From Leptolyngbyaceae cyanobacterium clean351 (GTDB lineage: Bacteria; Cyanobacteriota; Cyanobacteriia; DAIDHW01), in assembly GCA_027451865.1 (NCBI GenBank), contig DAIDHW010000003.1, forward strand, positions 99,969 to 163,968: a DNA stretch of 64,000 bases, read 5' to 3'. Made by a program: the position numbers and the translations under genes. Numbering within the stretch: position 1 is the first letter of the stretch; every line of letters begins with the position of its first letter. The notes below the pieces were generated by a model that was given only the letters and a program-made list of their open reading frames with translations, was not told the DNA's origin and made no database searches. Positions 29,313-40,400 of the stretch are shown here, piece by piece.

Positions 29313-32300
29313 CTATACCCCCTCAATCTGATCTTCTAGCTCCTGGTAAAGCTCCCGCAACTGCTGGAGGTTTTCGGCGCTAGTGTTCCAATAACCTCGG
29401 CCGTTGACCTCCAGGAGCGTGCCGACCATCTTGCGGAAGGAGTGGGGGTTGAGCTCCTTAAGTCGTTGTTGCATCTGGGGGTCCTTGATAAAAGTGGAGT
29501 TAGCGTCTTCGTAGATCCACTCGTCTACCGCTCCCGCCGTCGCCGACCAACCCAGGGTGTTTACCAACCGCTTAGACAGCTCCCGTACCCCCTCATAGCC
29601 GTGGGACAGCATTCCCTCGTACCACTTGGGATTGAGGAGTTTGGTGCGTGAGTCAAGGCGGACCGTTTCGGTTAGGGAGCGCACTTGGGCATTGGCGGTA
29701 GTTGTGTCAGCCATAAAGGCCGCTGGTTTCTTGCCGTCCTCGCGCAGGCGACCTACTACCTTAGTGGGGTCCGAGTCAAAGTAATGGGACACATCCGTCA
29801 GGGAGATCTCCGCTGAGTCCAGGTTTTGAAAGGTCACATCCACGGTCTTGAGGGCCATTTCAAAGACGTCCCGGGCCTGCTCCATAGTACCGGGGCTGTC
29901 GGCACTAAAGGCAAAGGACTTGCGGGCCAGATACATATCCTGCAGCTCCGCTTCATTTTCCCAGGTGCTGTTTTCCACCGCCAGGTTAATGTTAGCCGCG
30001 TAGGAGCCAGAGGCATTAGAGAAGACCCGGGTAGCCGCCTGACGCAGGTCAACCCCCAGAACCTGGGCCTGCTCTAGAGCATGCTTGCGCACAAAGTTCA
30101 TCTCCAGAGGCTCAGGAGCTTCCGCCGCCAGCTTCACTGCCCGGTCTAGGAGCATCATTTGATTCAAGAACAGGTCTCGAAACACCCCAGAGCAGTTCAC
30201 TACTACGTCAATCCGGGGACGGCCCAACTCCCCTAGGGGGATCAACTCCAACTTGTTGACCCGGCCGAGGGAATCGGCTACCGGCATCACCCCCAGCAGT
30301 AGCATCACCTGGGCTAAGGACTCCCCGTAGGTTTTGATGTTGTCTGTCCCCCAGAGGACACAGGCGATGGTCTCTGGCCAAGCCCCTTGATTTTCCGCCC
30401 GCTGCCGCTCTAGGAGCCGGTCGACAACGATCTTAGCGGAGGCCACGGCGGCGGTGGTGGGAATAGCCTGGGGGTCGAGGGCATGAATATTCTTCCCCGT
30501 CGGCAGGACTTCGGGATTGCGCACCGGATCACCCCCGGGACCTGGCAGGATGTACTCTCCTTCTAGGGCCCGCAGCAGTGCCCCTAGTTCGTTGTCAGCC
30601 ACAATCTGCTGTAGGCAGAACTCCAGGTATTCAAAAAGGGGCTTGAGAGCTTGGGGGTCTACCTTTTGATAACCGTGCCGGTGGAGGGCCTCCAGCCAGG
30701 GCTCCTTACGGCCCATCTGGAAGAAGTTAAGCACGGCCACCCGCTCCACCCGCCCCTCAGCGTTGGTTTGCTCTTGGACTAGAGCTGTGACGGCCCCGCG
30801 CACTGCCTCGGTAATCGCCTGTAGCTGTGTAACTGCCCCTAGGTCTCCCTGGTTCTGGCGGCGGTACAGATCTTCTAGATCTATCCCTAGACTGTTGGTG
30901 AGAATCCGGGGCAAGCTGAGAATCTGGTCCTCAGGCCGGTCAAGGCTGGCAATGTTCACCAGGGTGGCTATGGCTTCGGTAGCCGTCGGTGGTTTGCCGA
31001 TCACGTGCAGGCCACAGGGCAGTAGCCGAGACTCGATCTCCATCAGCTTGGCGTACACCTGCCCAACTACCCGGTCTCGGGTCTCGGATTCCAGGTCCCG
31101 GGCATCCTGGTCCGGAAGGGCAATGTCCTGGTCTAGGTTAACCAGGCGACACTTATCGATGATGCTGTTGACAATGGCTGGGCCGCGGCCAGTATCCTTG
31201 AGGGTCTGGTAGGAGGCGATCAGCTCTCCTAATTCCTTGAGACCCTTGTAGAGCCCGGCATTTTCCGCTGGCGGTGTCAGATAGGAAATGGTTTCGGCGT
31301 AGGAGCGCCGCTTGGCAATGGTAGCCTCACTAGGGTTATTGGCAGCGTAGTAGTAGAGATTGGGGATGGAGCCAATCAGGTTATCTGGGTAGCACTCCCC
31401 AGACATACCCATTTGCTTTCCGGGCATAAACTCCAGGGAGCCGTGGGTGCCAAAGTGCAGGACGGCGTCGGCTTGCCAGATCTTCTCCAAGTAAGTGTAG
31501 TAGGCGGCAAAGCCGTGGTGGGGGCTAGCAGAGCGAGAGAACAACAGACGCATCGGGTCCCCTTCGTAGCCAAAGGTAGGCTGCACCCCGACAAACAGGT
31601 TGCCAAAGTGTTTACCATACACCAGTAGGTTTTCCCCGTCGGTGTTCAGGTGCCCTGGGGGGGGCCCCCAGGAAGGCTCCAGGCGCTCGGCGTAGGGGGT
31701 GAGTTGTTGATACTCTGCCACGCTCATGCGATAGGCGACGTTTAGTTCCGGACTGGCATAGCGGGCTTGGGCGTCGTGGAGGACCTCTTGCATCAAGGCC
31801 TCTGGGGAGGCCGGCAGGCCTTGAATGTCGTAGCCATTTTGCTGTAAGGCCTCCATCACCCGGAATATGGAGCCGAAGACATCCAGGTAGGCAGCAGTGC
31901 CCACATTACCCTTGTCAGGGGGAAAACTGAACACCGTAATTGCCAATTTTTTGGCCAGTTTGGGCTTACGGCGCAGGTTTACCCACTGCATCGTCCGTTT
32001 GGCTACTGCCTCAACCCGGTCTTGGAGCGCCACCGCCTTACCGGTCATGCTGTCTCTACCAGACAGGATAATCGGCTCGATTGCTCCATCAAGCTCCGGG
32101 AGAGCAATCTGCAGGGCCACCTGGATCGGGTGTAGGCCCAGGTCACTGTCTTGCCACTCTTCGGTGGTTTGGAAGACCAAGGGCAGGGCCACCAAGTAGG
32201 GACGGTTTAGGCGTTGTAGTGCTTCGATGGCCCGGGGGTGGTCCTGGCGAGCCGGCCCCCCCACCAGGGCAAATCCGGTCAGGGAAACTACCGCATCCAC

Positions 32301-33296
32301 ACTAGGCTTGGGCTCTGTGCGCCCCTGATGGCTATAAAAAAAGGTTTCCACGGGCTTGGCGAAATCTAGCCCCCCGGCAAATACTGGGATCACCCGTGCC
32401 CCCATAGACTCGAACTCTTGAACTACTGCCACGTAGTGGGCGTCATCCCGGGTCACCAGGTGAGTGCGCTGCAACAGTAACCCCACACAGGGGGCTAGGG
32501 GGTCCTTAAGATCGGGGGAAATATCCTCCCGGGAGTTGTACCAGCGCTGATACTCCTGGCTATCTTCAAACATTTGGGGAGCTAGGGGATGCCAGATACC
32601 CTGGTCCGGATAGGTGACCGGGTCACAGTAAACAAAGGTCTGCTGACGGCCCTGGTTGAACACGTAACGGTCCGCCAGCATCAGGAGGAAATTTTCCAAG
32701 TTCTCCCGAGAGCCCCCTAGCCAGTACTGAAAACTGAGCATGAAGTTGCGGGCATCCTGGGCCTTGTCCATGGGTAGGTACTTAAGCACCTGAGGCAGGG
32801 TCCGCAGGAGTTTGAGCATCCCCTCTTGGAAGGAAGCCCCGGACTGCTCCCGCCGCTTCTTCATGAATTGGGCAATTGCACTTTTAGACTGGCCTAACTG
32901 GGCCATAGAGAAGCTGCCTAGCTTGTTCAGGCGCATCAACTGGGGCATCGAGGGGAAAACCACTACCGCGTCTAGGCGGTCCCGGTGGGGTTCTACAGCA
33001 GCTACCACCTTGTCGGCTAGGTCCTCAAGGAAGATGAGTGAGGCAATGAATACGTTAGCCTGCGCTACATCCCGACAAAGGTCCTGGTAGTTGCCGACAT
33101 CCCGCAGTTCCTCAATCAGATAGCCACTCAGTTCAATGGCTAGGCTGGGGTTATGCTCGTTGATTGCCTGGGCTGCTGCCGAAAGGACGCTCTGGTATTG
33201 GGGTTCTAAAACCACATAGACCACCCGCAGTATGGACCGGTCCCCAGGATTCTCGGGGGCGATACGCCGGATGGTGGGCTTAACGTGGGTGAACAT
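29313..33296 (-). CDS. chlH: Magnesium chelatase subunit H
   Basis: [15 protein letters not shown]..., ~1327 aa, [51 protein letters not shown]. Confidence 0.98.
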   Translation of the reverse strand: MFTHVKPTIRRIAPENPGDRSILRVVYVVLEPQYQSVLSAAAQAINEHNPSLAIELSGYLIEELRDVGNYQDLCRDVAQANVFIASLIFLEDLADKVVAAVEPHRDRLDAVVVFPSMPQLMRLNKLGSFSMAQLGQSKSAIAQFMKKRREQSGASFQEGMLKLLRTLPQVLKYLPMDKAQDARNFMLSFQYWLGGSRENLENFLLMLADRYVFNQGRQQTFVYCDPVTYPDQGIWHPLAPQMFEDSQEYQRWYNSREDISPDLKDPLAPCVGLLLQRTHLVTRDDAHYVAVVQEFESMGARVIPVFAGGLDFAKPVETFFYSHQGRTEPKPSVDAVVSLTGFALVGGPARQDHPRAIEALQRLNRPYLVALPLVFQTTEEWQDSDLGLHPIQVALQIALPELDGAIEPIILSGRDSMTGKAVALQDRVEAVAKRTMQWVNLRRKPKLAKKLAITVFSFPPDKGNVGTAAYLDVFGSIFRVMEALQQNGYDIQGLPASPEALMQEVLHDAQARYASPELNVAYRMSVAEYQQLTPYAERLEPSWGPPPGHLNTDGENLLVYGKHFGNLFVGVQPTFGYEGDPMRLLFSRSASPHHGFAAYYTYLEKIWQADAVLHFGTHGSLEFMPGKQMGMSGECYPDNLIGSIPNLYYYAANNPSEATIAKRRSYAETISYLTPPAENAGLYKGLKELGELIASYQTLKDTGRGPAIVNSIIDKCRLVNLDQDIALPDQDARDLESETRDRVVGQVYAKLMEIESRLLPCGLHVIGKPPTATEAIATLVNIASLDRPEDQILSLPRILTNSLGIDLEDLYRRQNQGDLGAVTQLQAITEAVRGAVTALVQEQTNAEGRVERVAVLNFFQMGRKEPWLEALHRHGYQKVDPQALKPLFEYLEFCLQQIVADNELGALLRALEGEYILPGPGGDPVRNPEVLPTGKNIHALDPQAIPTTAAVASAKIVVDRLLERQRAENQGAWPETIACVLWGTDNIKTYGESLAQVMLLLGVMPVADSLGRVNKLELIPLGELGRPRIDVVVNCSGVFRDLFLNQMMLLDRAVKLAAEAPEPLEMNFVRKHALEQAQVLGVDLRQAATRVFSNASGSYAANINLAVENSTWENEAELQDMYLARKSFAFSADSPGTMEQARDVFEMALKTVDVTFQNLDSAEISLTDVSHYFDSDPTKVVGRLREDGKKPAAFMADTTTANAQVRSLTETVRLDSRTKLLNPKWYEGMLSHGYEGVRELSKRLVNTLGWSATAGAVDEWIYEDANSTFIKDPQMQQRLKELNPHSFRKMVGTLLEVNGRGYWNTSAENLQQLRELYQELEDQIEGV

Positions 33297-33445
33297 GCAG
33301 TCTAGCTCCTTAAAGTGCTGCGAACAGGGCAAACCATGCGAACATTAAAAACCACTGAGGTAGAGGGAAAGCCTGCCAAGGCCTGTCTACAACCCTAGGC
33401 GATTGTGAGGATTAGGTATTTCTGCCAATTGTATCAGGAATAGGT

Positions 33446-33985
33446 TCACGGGCGCGGGATCAGCTCCACCCCATCCCGGCCATCCGTCTCCTGGAGGTAG
33501 ACCTTGACTTGTTCCTCTTGAGCCGTAGGAAGTTGCTTGCCCACAAAGTCTGGGTGGATGGGCAGCTGCCGATGACCACGGTCGATTAGTACCAGCAGCC
33601 GGATTAGGTTAGGTCTGCCGTACTCACTGACAGCATTTAGAGCCGCTCGGATCGTCCGGCCTCGATAGATTACATCATCTACAAGCACCACCATCTTGCC
33701 GTCTATGGGCACCGGCAGGTTGGTAGGGGCCGGGGTGCGCAGGCCAATCTGCGGTAGGTCATCGCGGTAAAAGGTAATATCCAAGGCCCCCACTTCCACC
33801 AACACCCCCTCCAAAATCTCAATCTGCCGCGCCAGTAACCGTGCCAGGGGGACGCCCCGGGTATATATCCCCAGTAAGACCACCTGGGACAGGTCTCCAG
33901 TCTGCTCTACTACCTGGGAGGCTAAACGAGTAATGGTACGGCGTAATTCTTCAGCGGAGAGGATCTCTACGACTTCCGTGGCCAT
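33446..33985 (-). CDS. pyrR: Bifunctional pyr operon regulator/uracil phosphoribosyltransferase
   Basis: [33 protein letters not shown]. Confidence 0.94.
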   Translation of the reverse strand: MATEVVEILSAEELRRTITRLASQVVEQTGDLSQVVLLGIYTRGVPLARLLARQIEILEGVLVEVGALDITFYRDDLPQIGLRTPAPTNLPVPIDGKMVVLVDDVIYRGRTIRAALNAVSEYGRPNLIRLLVLIDRGHRQLPIHPDFVGKQLPTAQEEQVKVYLQETDGRDGVELIPRP

Positions 33986-35157
33986 GGTTCCAAGGTGTCC
34001 AGGTTAGTTTGGATCTGGGTGCGGATCTGGTCCATTAACTTGATCAGGGTGCCCGGGCGGTCCCCTTGGTAAGCCCCTAGGTGCTCCTGCAAGTTGAGAG
34101 GTTCTCCTACGGTTAGGCAGGCCTGGCGTAACCCTTTATCAGGGGGGCGGTCAACCCCTAGTAACTCCCGCTCGAAGCGGGCGACCGTATCTAAACAACG
34201 CTCTAGGGTAGGTTTTTCCCGGACGTAGCCCTCGTAGAGAGCATCAAAGTTGAGAACCCGGGCCATGGAGCGGCGGATTTGCGCCGGGGTCCAAAAGACA
34301 TCCCCCCCCTCAGGGGCTTCCAGGAGGCTGTTACAGATTCTATACGCCCGGTCTCGGTCAGGTTCTCCGGGGAGGCTGGCTAGACCCAAGACCTGCTCAC
34401 TGCTGTGCAGGAGGTGTTTTTTAAGCTCCCTGAGGCGCTGGTCCCAGGTCAGCCCCGGAGCAGGCTGTAAACCATAGCTAACCTCAGCCCGCTCCAGTAT
34501 CTCTCTGGTAAGGATGCTGAGGCGGTCAACGACGCCTCCCTCATGCCTGAGGCCCAGGGAAGCCTCGAGGACACGGAGACTGCGCTCTAGGGTATTGGTA
34601 GTGTCCTGGGGGTAGAAGTACTTGACACTGACGGGGAGGACATAGCAGGGGTGGCTGTGGCCTTGCCGTTGTTCGTGGCCTAGGACCTGGAAAGCCATTT
34701 GCACTCCCCCAGCCCGCAGAGGCATGACGGTATCGTTTTGGAAGGAACAACCCCCCTCAGCAAATACTACTAGCTTGGCGTCTGGTTGCCTAAGGACTGC
34801 CAAGGTCTGGGCTACACTAGCCCGGTCAGCGGCCCCCCGGCGGACAGAGTAACAACCTAGGCGCTGCAGCAGGGGACCTAGGCTACCCTGCATGGCCTCC
34901 AGGGCAGTCAAGTAGTAAAACAGAGGCCCCCACCGGGCGGAGAGGCCGTAGAGGGCTACCGGCTCATCAAAGGTAGGGTGGTTGGGAAACAAAAGCACCC
35001 GTTCCCTGGTCAGGGGCTGAAGTTTTGCCAATACCCCGGGGGCGAGAGTGAGGCGAAAGTGACAGCGCCAACGGGCCACCGCCGGGGCGAGGAACTGAAA
35101 TAACCGGGCGGTGGGGGTGTGCCGGCGACAGGGGTAGAATAGGGCCTCGCGACTCAT
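33967..35157 (-). CDS. 1-acyl-sn-glycerol-3-phosphate acyltransferase-like protein (PlsC superfamily)
   Basis: [21 protein letters not shown] and [11 protein letters not shown]. Confidence 0.8.
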   Translation of the reverse strand: MSREALFYPCRRHTPTARLFQFLAPAVARWRCHFRLTLAPGVLAKLQPLTRERVLLFPNHPTFDEPVALYGLSARWGPLFYYLTALEAMQGSLGPLLQRLGCYSVRRGAADRASVAQTLAVLRQPDAKLVVFAEGGCSFQNDTVMPLRAGGVQMAFQVLGHEQRQGHSHPCYVLPVSVKYFYPQDTTNTLERSLRVLEASLGLRHEGGVVDRLSILTREILERAEVSYGLQPAPGLTWDQRLRELKKHLLHSSEQVLGLASLPGEPDRDRAYRICNSLLEAPEGGDVFWTPAQIRRSMARVLNFDALYEGYVREKPTLERCLDTVARFERELLGVDRPPDKGLRQACLTVGEPLNLQEHLGAYQGDRPGTLIKLMDQIRTQIQTNLDTLEPWPRKS

Positions 35158-36053
35158 GGAGAAGAAACAAGAAACTTATAGCCGATGAGCTTATGGGCTA
35201 GTTTGGCGGCGGTAAACTCTGAGACCACAGAATCTTGGACCGGGGCTAGTTCCATAATGTCCGCACCAATCACCTCGTAGTCAGCGAACAGACGCCGGCA
35301 AAACCCGAGCAGAGAATACCAATTGAGGCCTCCGGGTTCCGGGGTGCCCACACCCGGAATCAAGGTAGGGTCAATGCCATCTAGGTCCACGGTCAAAAAT
35401 ACCCGCCGGGTAGCTACGGCGGCTAGGGCCCGGTCCGACCAGAGCGGGTCGGCGGCGATTTCCCGAGCCCGCAGGACCATCAACCCCTGGCTACGCACAA
35501 AGTCTGCTTCCTCACGACACAGACTACGGACACCAATCTGCACCGTCGGCACCCCTAAATCCACAATCCGGCGCATCACACAGGCATGGTTGTATTTAGA
35601 ACCTTCATACTCATCCCGCAGGTCCGTATGGGCATCGATCTGCACCACTGTAAAGGGAGCCAGGCCGGCCTGCAGGTAGCCTTGAACAATCCCGGTAGTG
35701 ATGCTGTGCTCACCCCCTAGGGAAACGACAAACTTGCCGGCCTGGGCTAACTGGCAGACCACAGCTCGGCAACTATCAAGCATGCTCTGGGCCGACAATT
35801 CGGGTTCAACCCCTGTGTCGCAGATGGGTGGATGAGTATAGATCCCTACTGGCCACACCTCTTCCTCAAGCTCTTCATCGTAGTACTCCACCTGCTGGGA
35901 AGCATTCAGAATCGCCGCCGGACCCCTTTGGCAGCCCCGGCGATAGGTGGTGGTGGCCTCGTAGGGGATGGGGAGAATCACCACCCGGGCCCGGTCATAG
36001 CCAGTGTTGACATCGGGACCAAGAAAAGGCTCAAGGGCAGTTTGGGTAACCAT
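35154..36053 (-). CDS. speB: Agmatinase/ureohydrolase family
   Basis: SLGGEHSITTGIV, VVQIDAHTDLRDEYEGSKYNHACVMRR, FLTVDLDGIDPTLIPGVGTPEPGGL. Confidence 0.93.
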   Translation of the reverse strand: MVTQTALEPFLGPDVNTGYDRARVVILPIPYEATTTYRRGCQRGPAAILNASQQVEYYDEELEEEVWPVGIYTHPPICDTGVEPELSAQSMLDSCRAVVCQLAQAGKFVVSLGGEHSITTGIVQGYLQAGLAPFTVVQIDAHTDLRDEYEGSKYNHACVMRRIVDLGVPTVQIGVRSLCREEADFVRSQGLMVLRAREIAADPLWSDRALAAVATRRVFLTVDLDGIDPTLIPGVGTPEPGGLNWYSLLGFCRRLFADYEVIGADIMELAPVQDSVVSEFTAAKLAHKLIGYKFLVSSP

Positions 36054-36092
36054 AGCATCAGGGTAAGACTTCCCTGATCTTGCCACAGGCGC

Positions 36093-36731
36093 TCAAGTAC
36101 CAGGGAGCGCCAATAACTCCTCACTAAAGTGGGAGCGGTCCCCCAACAACTGCAGCAGCGGCCCATGCTCTGCAAACCTCACTAGACTGACGGAGGCGGC
36201 GGGCATGTCGATCCGGTCACGGTAGCGCCCCAAGTCAATGCCTAGCAAACTACACAGGATGATCCGCAGGGTAGCCTTGTGGGAAACTATCAACACCGCT
36301 CCTTGGCGATGCTGCTGTTGAATTTCGTTGATCACTTGATCGGCCCGGATGGCAATCTCCACCGCTGTTTCCCCGGCCGTAGGGGGGTTCCAGGCTGGCT
36401 CTGCTAGCCAGCGCAGGTAGTCCTGGGGATACTCCGCCTGCACGGCAGCGGCAGTCTTACCTTCCCAGGCCCCGTAGGCGATCTCCCGGAGGCCAGGACG
36501 CACCTGGGGGGTTATCCCCAGGGCTGTACAAAGGGGCTCAGCGGTGGATAGGGCCCGCTGCAGGGGGCTGGTGTACACCGCCTGCCAGGGTAGGTGGGCA
36601 TGTTTCTGGGCAAAGGCAGCGGCCATGCGCTCCCCCGCCGGAGTTAAGGGGGGGTCTAGGTCACCACAGAAGCCACCGGTGCGACTATACGTGGTCTCAC
36701 CGTGGCGCAACAGGTATAGATGCAGAGTCAT
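36093..36731 (-). CDS. Histidine phosphatase family protein (phosphoglycerate mutase-like)
   Basis: LYLLRHGETTYS, YTSPLQRALSTAEPL, VSHKATLRIIL. Confidence 0.9.
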   Translation of the reverse strand: MTLHLYLLRHGETTYSRTGGFCGDLDPPLTPAGERMAAAFAQKHAHLPWQAVYTSPLQRALSTAEPLCTALGITPQVRPGLREIAYGAWEGKTAAAVQAEYPQDYLRWLAEPAWNPPTAGETAVEIAIRADQVINEIQQQHRQGAVLIVSHKATLRIILCSLLGIDLGRYRDRIDMPAASVSLVRFAEHGPLLQLLGDRSHFSEELLALPGT

Positions 36732-36762
36732 GGAAGAGTATAAGTTATGACCAGTAGATGGC

Positions 36763-37356
36763 TTAGAAATACGCTAGCAACAACCGGAATCCGTAGCTGA
36801 GGATTACTACGGCGCACAGGGTGCCAATCTGACCCGGCAAGGGGACTAGGGAGTAATTGTAGAGGGTGCTCAGGAGAGAGGCACTGCCGGAGGGCAGCCT
36901 TACCCAAGTGGTGAGGGTGCCCAGGACCAGGTAGAGTATCCCTACCCCTTGAATAGCTACCAGACCCACGAGACAACTGAAGGCCAGGGTTTCCAGACGC
37001 AGATAAAACCTAAAGGCCCACTCCCCACATAGCCAGGCCCCGGGCAGAAATCCTAGCAGGTAACCAAACCCGGGCTGATGAACATAGTTCAGGCCTCCCC
37101 CCTGGCCAAATACCTGCAGGCCAAACCAGTGGGGGCCAACCAGGCCCAACAAGATGTAGGCCACCTGGGCTGATAACGCCGCATTCTTGCCCCCCAAACA
37201 CCCCGTCAGCAGCACTGCCCCCACCTGGTAGCTGACGTGGAGGGGCTGCAAAACTTGGCCAAACACTGAGCCCGTCCCTTGGGCCTCGAGAAAGGTTCCG
37301 CCCACGGTCAAAACCAAGCCAGTTATAGCCCACAAAATCTCTGCCATGTGGGTCAC
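36763..37356 (-). CDS. bioY: Biotin transporter S component BioY
   Basis: BioY-like multi-TM, GLVGPHWFGLQVFGQGGGLNYVHQPGFGYLLGFLPGAWLCG. Confidence 0.8.
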   Translation of the reverse strand: MTHMAEILWAITGLVLTVGGTFLEAQGTGSVFGQVLQPLHVSYQVGAVLLTGCLGGKNAALSAQVAYILLGLVGPHWFGLQVFGQGGGLNYVHQPGFGYLLGFLPGAWLCGEWAFRFYLRLETLAFSCLVGLVAIQGVGILYLVLGTLTTWVRLPSGSASLLSTLYNYSLVPLPGQIGTLCAVVILSYGFRLLLAYF

Positions 37357-37381
37357 ACTCCTACCCCCAGACCAAATGTGG

Positions 37382-38374
37382 TCATCTGACCTGCTTAGGG
37401 GTAGCAGCTAACTCCGCATCCATCAAGGTCCGCCCCGTAGCTGCTAAGTACACGTCATCCAGGCTAGGCCGTGCCTGAGCCAGACTAAAGATGGGAATTT
37501 TCGCAGCTTGGAGAACCTGCTGAATCTCGCTGAGGACATCGGCCTGGGAAGCCACCACTAGATTTAAGGAATTCCCCTGGGCCTCGTTGATGATTACCTC
37601 TCGGACTGAAGTTAGGGGTTCTAGGAGGGCGCGGACCCTTTCCGCCGCACTGCGGGGGGCAAACTCCTGAATCCGCAAAGTGATCCGGTCCCCCCCCACC
37701 TGGTCCTTGAGCTGGGTAGGGCTACCCTGGGCAATCACTAATCCCCGGTCAATGATAGCTACCCGGTCCGCTAGGGCGTCTACCTCCTCTAGATAATGGC
37801 TGGTTAAGAGCACCGTAGTGCCCATGGCGCGTAGTTTACGCAGAAACTCCCACACCACCAGGCGGCTTTCAATGTCTAAGCCCACCGTCGGCTCATCAAG
37901 AACTAGTACCTCAGGGCGATGGAGCAGACCAGCTGCCAAGTCTAACCGCTTGCGCAGCCCCCCCGAGTAGGTGCCCGTGCGGCGGTCGATCCACTCCCCC
38001 AATTCCAACAGGGCAACTACCTCCTCAATGCGAGCCCGGGTCTGGGAGCGGGGGAGATGGTAGAGGGCTGCCTGAAGTTGGAGAAGTTCACGCCCCGTAA
38101 GTACCTTGTCTAGGGCCACCTCCTGGGCCACATAGCCCAAACGCTGACGGGCCAGACGGGGCTGCTCGAGGACAGACACCCCAGACACCATTACCCGACC
38201 TGTGTCTGGACGCACCAGACCGCAGAGCACTCCGAGGGTAGTAGTTTTCCCGGCCCCGTTCGGTCCGAGAAGGCCAAAGATTTCCCCCGGTTCCACCTGC
38301 AGGGAAATATCCTTTACGGCTTCTACTGCCCCGTAACACTTTCTCAAGTGCTCAATCTGCACTGCTGCCGTCAT
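37382..38374 (-). CDS. ABC transporter ATP-binding protein (DrrA type)
   Basis: GPNGAGKTTTLGVLCG, YSGGLRKRLDLAAGLLHRPEVLVLDEPTVGLD. Confidence 0.92.
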   Translation of the reverse strand: MTAAVQIEHLRKCYGAVEAVKDISLQVEPGEIFGLLGPNGAGKTTTLGVLCGLVRPDTGRVMVSGVSVLEQPRLARQRLGYVAQEVALDKVLTGRELLQLQAALYHLPRSQTRARIEEVVALLELGEWIDRRTGTYSGGLRKRLDLAAGLLHRPEVLVLDEPTVGLDIESRLVVWEFLRKLRAMGTTVLLTSHYLEEVDALADRVAIIDRGLVIAQGSPTQLKDQVGGDRITLRIQEFAPRSAAERVRALLEPLTSVREVIINEAQGNSLNLVVASQADVLSEIQQVLQAAKIPIFSLAQARPSLDDVYLAATGRTLMDAELAATPKQVR

Positions 38375-38418
38375 TACCTAAGTTACCTCTAACCCGCCTG
38401 ACACCATTTTGCCACGCC

Positions 38419-40335
38419 CTAGGGCCGTAGGAGACGCAGGCCACTGAGAGTTACCAGTACTGTAGAACCCTCATGACCCACCACTGCCCAAGGTAGGCTG
38501 ATCCCTTGGGTAAAGTTAGCAATCAACAGGAGGCCGATAAAAGCCAAGGCTACCGCGATATTCTGCTTAATTACCCGTAGAGACCGCCGACCTAACCGGA
38601 CCGCCACCGCTAGTTTCTCCAACCGGTCAGCCATGAGGACCACATCGGCACTTTCTAAGGCCACATCACTTCCCCCTTGGCCCATGGCTATTCCCACCGA
38701 GGCCAGAGCTAACGCTGGGGCATCGTTAATCCCGTCCCCAACCATGGCCACGGTTTGGTACTGATGCTGTAACTGCCTCACCAGCTTGACTTTATCCTCA
38801 GGCAATAACTCAGCGTACACCCGGCTGATGCCCACCGCCTGGGCAACGTAGTCAGCGGTGCGTCGGTTGTCGCCGGTGAGTAACACCACCTCCTCTAAGC
38901 CCAGGTGTTGCAGGTGAGAGACCATTTCCGCAGCCTCAGGGCGCACCATATCAGCTACGGCAATCACCCCGAGGAGTTGTGGTCCATAACTGACCCAGAC
39001 TGCGGTTTTGCCCTGAGCCTCCCAAGCCTGGGCTTGGATCAGGAATTCCCGGGACCAGTCGGGGAGGGCCTCACAGACGAAGGCTTGTTTACCGGCCCGG
39101 GCCCAGACTTGCTCTACTTGGCCCTTGACACCTTGACCGGGGCAGGCCTGGACCGCTTGGGGGGGATCCCAGGTAAGGTTCTGAGCTTGGGCCGCCTGGA
39201 CAATCGCTGTCCCTAGGGGGTGTTCTGAACCACTCTCTAAGGCTGCTGCTACCCGCAGCAGGTTTTCTGGGGTGCCCCCGGTGGCAGTGAGGCCTACTAC
39301 TAGAGGTTTTCCCGTAGTTAGGGTGCCAGTTTTATCAAAGGCGATGGCCCGTACTTGGCCCATGGTCTGTAACTGAGCCCCGTTTTTGAACAGGATTCCC
39401 TGGTGCGCCCCGTTGGCAATGCCCGAGAGAAGGACCGGCATGACAGAGGCCATCAAGGCGCAAGGGGAGGCAGCTACCAGAAACACCAGGGCCCGATAGA
39501 TGGTGGTCTGCCACGTCCAGTGCCACAGGAAGGGGGGCAGTACTGCTAGCAGTACCCCAGCCACAACAATGACCCGAGCATAGACCCGCTCAAACCGCTC
39601 CACAAACTGCTGCACCGGTGGGGCCTCCTGCTGGGCCTGCTCTACCAGACGAATAATCCGTTTGATCAGGCTGCTTTCGGGGGGTTGGTGCACCTCGACC
39701 CGCAGGAGCCCATAGCCATTAATCGTCCCCGCAAAGACCTGGTCGCCGGGATGTTTATCCATGGGCATGGATTCCCCGGTGATGGAGGACTCATTGACGG
39801 CGCTTTGACCTTCTATTACTATCCCGTCCACAGGCAACAGCTCCCCTGGCTTAACCACCACCTGATCGCCGATGGCTAGCTGGGCTATCGGCCAGGTTTG
39901 CTCTTGACCTGCCACGAGGACCCGAGCCACATCAGGGGTCAAGCTCATCAAGCCCTGAATACTGCGCTCCGTGCGCTGCATAGCGTAGCCCTCTAGGGCT
40001 CCACTAGTGGCAAAAATCAAGATCAATATCCCCCCATCCATGACCATGGAGTAGTCATGGCTCCACAAACCCAACCCCGCCGCCCCCAGGGCGGCCACAA
40101 TCATCAGGAGGTCCACATCTAGTTCCCGCTCCTGCAGGAGGGTTTTGAGCCCATCCCGAGCACTGTTGTAACCGCCCACCACGTAGGCAGCACTGAGGCA
40201 CATCAAGCCGAGTCCTAGCCAACCCTGGTGCAGCACCCACCAGCCTCCTAGCACCAGTACCGCACAGACCCCAGCGGCCACTGCCTCTGGGTGTTCTTGC
40301 CAGGGACTCAATTCTTTCCAGGCCTTGGTTGCCAT
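38419..40335 (-). CDS. coaT: P1B-4-type heavy-metal ATPase, probable cobalt exporter
   Basis: ASPCALMASVMP (SPC motif), AFDKTGTLTTGKP, MVGDGINDAPALA, C-terminal VVGHEGSTVLV; no N-terminal HMA domain; divergent from coaR. Confidence 0.88.
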   Translation of the reverse strand: MATKAWKELSPWQEHPEAVAAGVCAVLVLGGWWVLHQGWLGLGLMCLSAAYVVGGYNSARDGLKTLLQERELDVDLLMIVAALGAAGLGLWSHDYSMVMDGGILILIFATSGALEGYAMQRTERSIQGLMSLTPDVARVLVAGQEQTWPIAQLAIGDQVVVKPGELLPVDGIVIEGQSAVNESSITGESMPMDKHPGDQVFAGTINGYGLLRVEVHQPPESSLIKRIIRLVEQAQQEAPPVQQFVERFERVYARVIVVAGVLLAVLPPFLWHWTWQTTIYRALVFLVAASPCALMASVMPVLLSGIANGAHQGILFKNGAQLQTMGQVRAIAFDKTGTLTTGKPLVVGLTATGGTPENLLRVAAALESGSEHPLGTAIVQAAQAQNLTWDPPQAVQACPGQGVKGQVEQVWARAGKQAFVCEALPDWSREFLIQAQAWEAQGKTAVWVSYGPQLLGVIAVADMVRPEAAEMVSHLQHLGLEEVVLLTGDNRRTADYVAQAVGISRVYAELLPEDKVKLVRQLQHQYQTVAMVGDGINDAPALALASVGIAMGQGGSDVALESADVVLMADRLEKLAVAVRLGRRSLRVIKQNIAVALAFIGLLLIANFTQGISLPWAVVGHEGSTVLVTLSGLRLLRP

Positions 40336-40359
40336 GGGGTTAATCTCCACAAACACTGC

Positions 40360-40400
40360 AGCTTGACTCTAAACCTTGTCATTAGTGTTAATGTCAAGCT
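40360..40400. promoter_or_regulatory. Putative CoaR operator / coaT promoter
   Basis: 8-bp inverted repeat AGCTTGAC-N25-GTCAAGCT; toward coaT it reads TTGACA-N20-TAGAGT, the long spacer typical of MerR-activated promoters. Confidence 0.78.

Noticed and set aside
36763-37381. Riboswitch or leader regulating bioY
   Set aside because: Only about 25 bp separate it from the upstream gene on the same strand; no structure visible.
37382-38374. DrrA-type ATPase as the energising subunit of BioY
   Set aside because: Sequence is of the exporter DrrA type with C-terminal extension, not EcfA/BioM; adjacency alone is not evidence.
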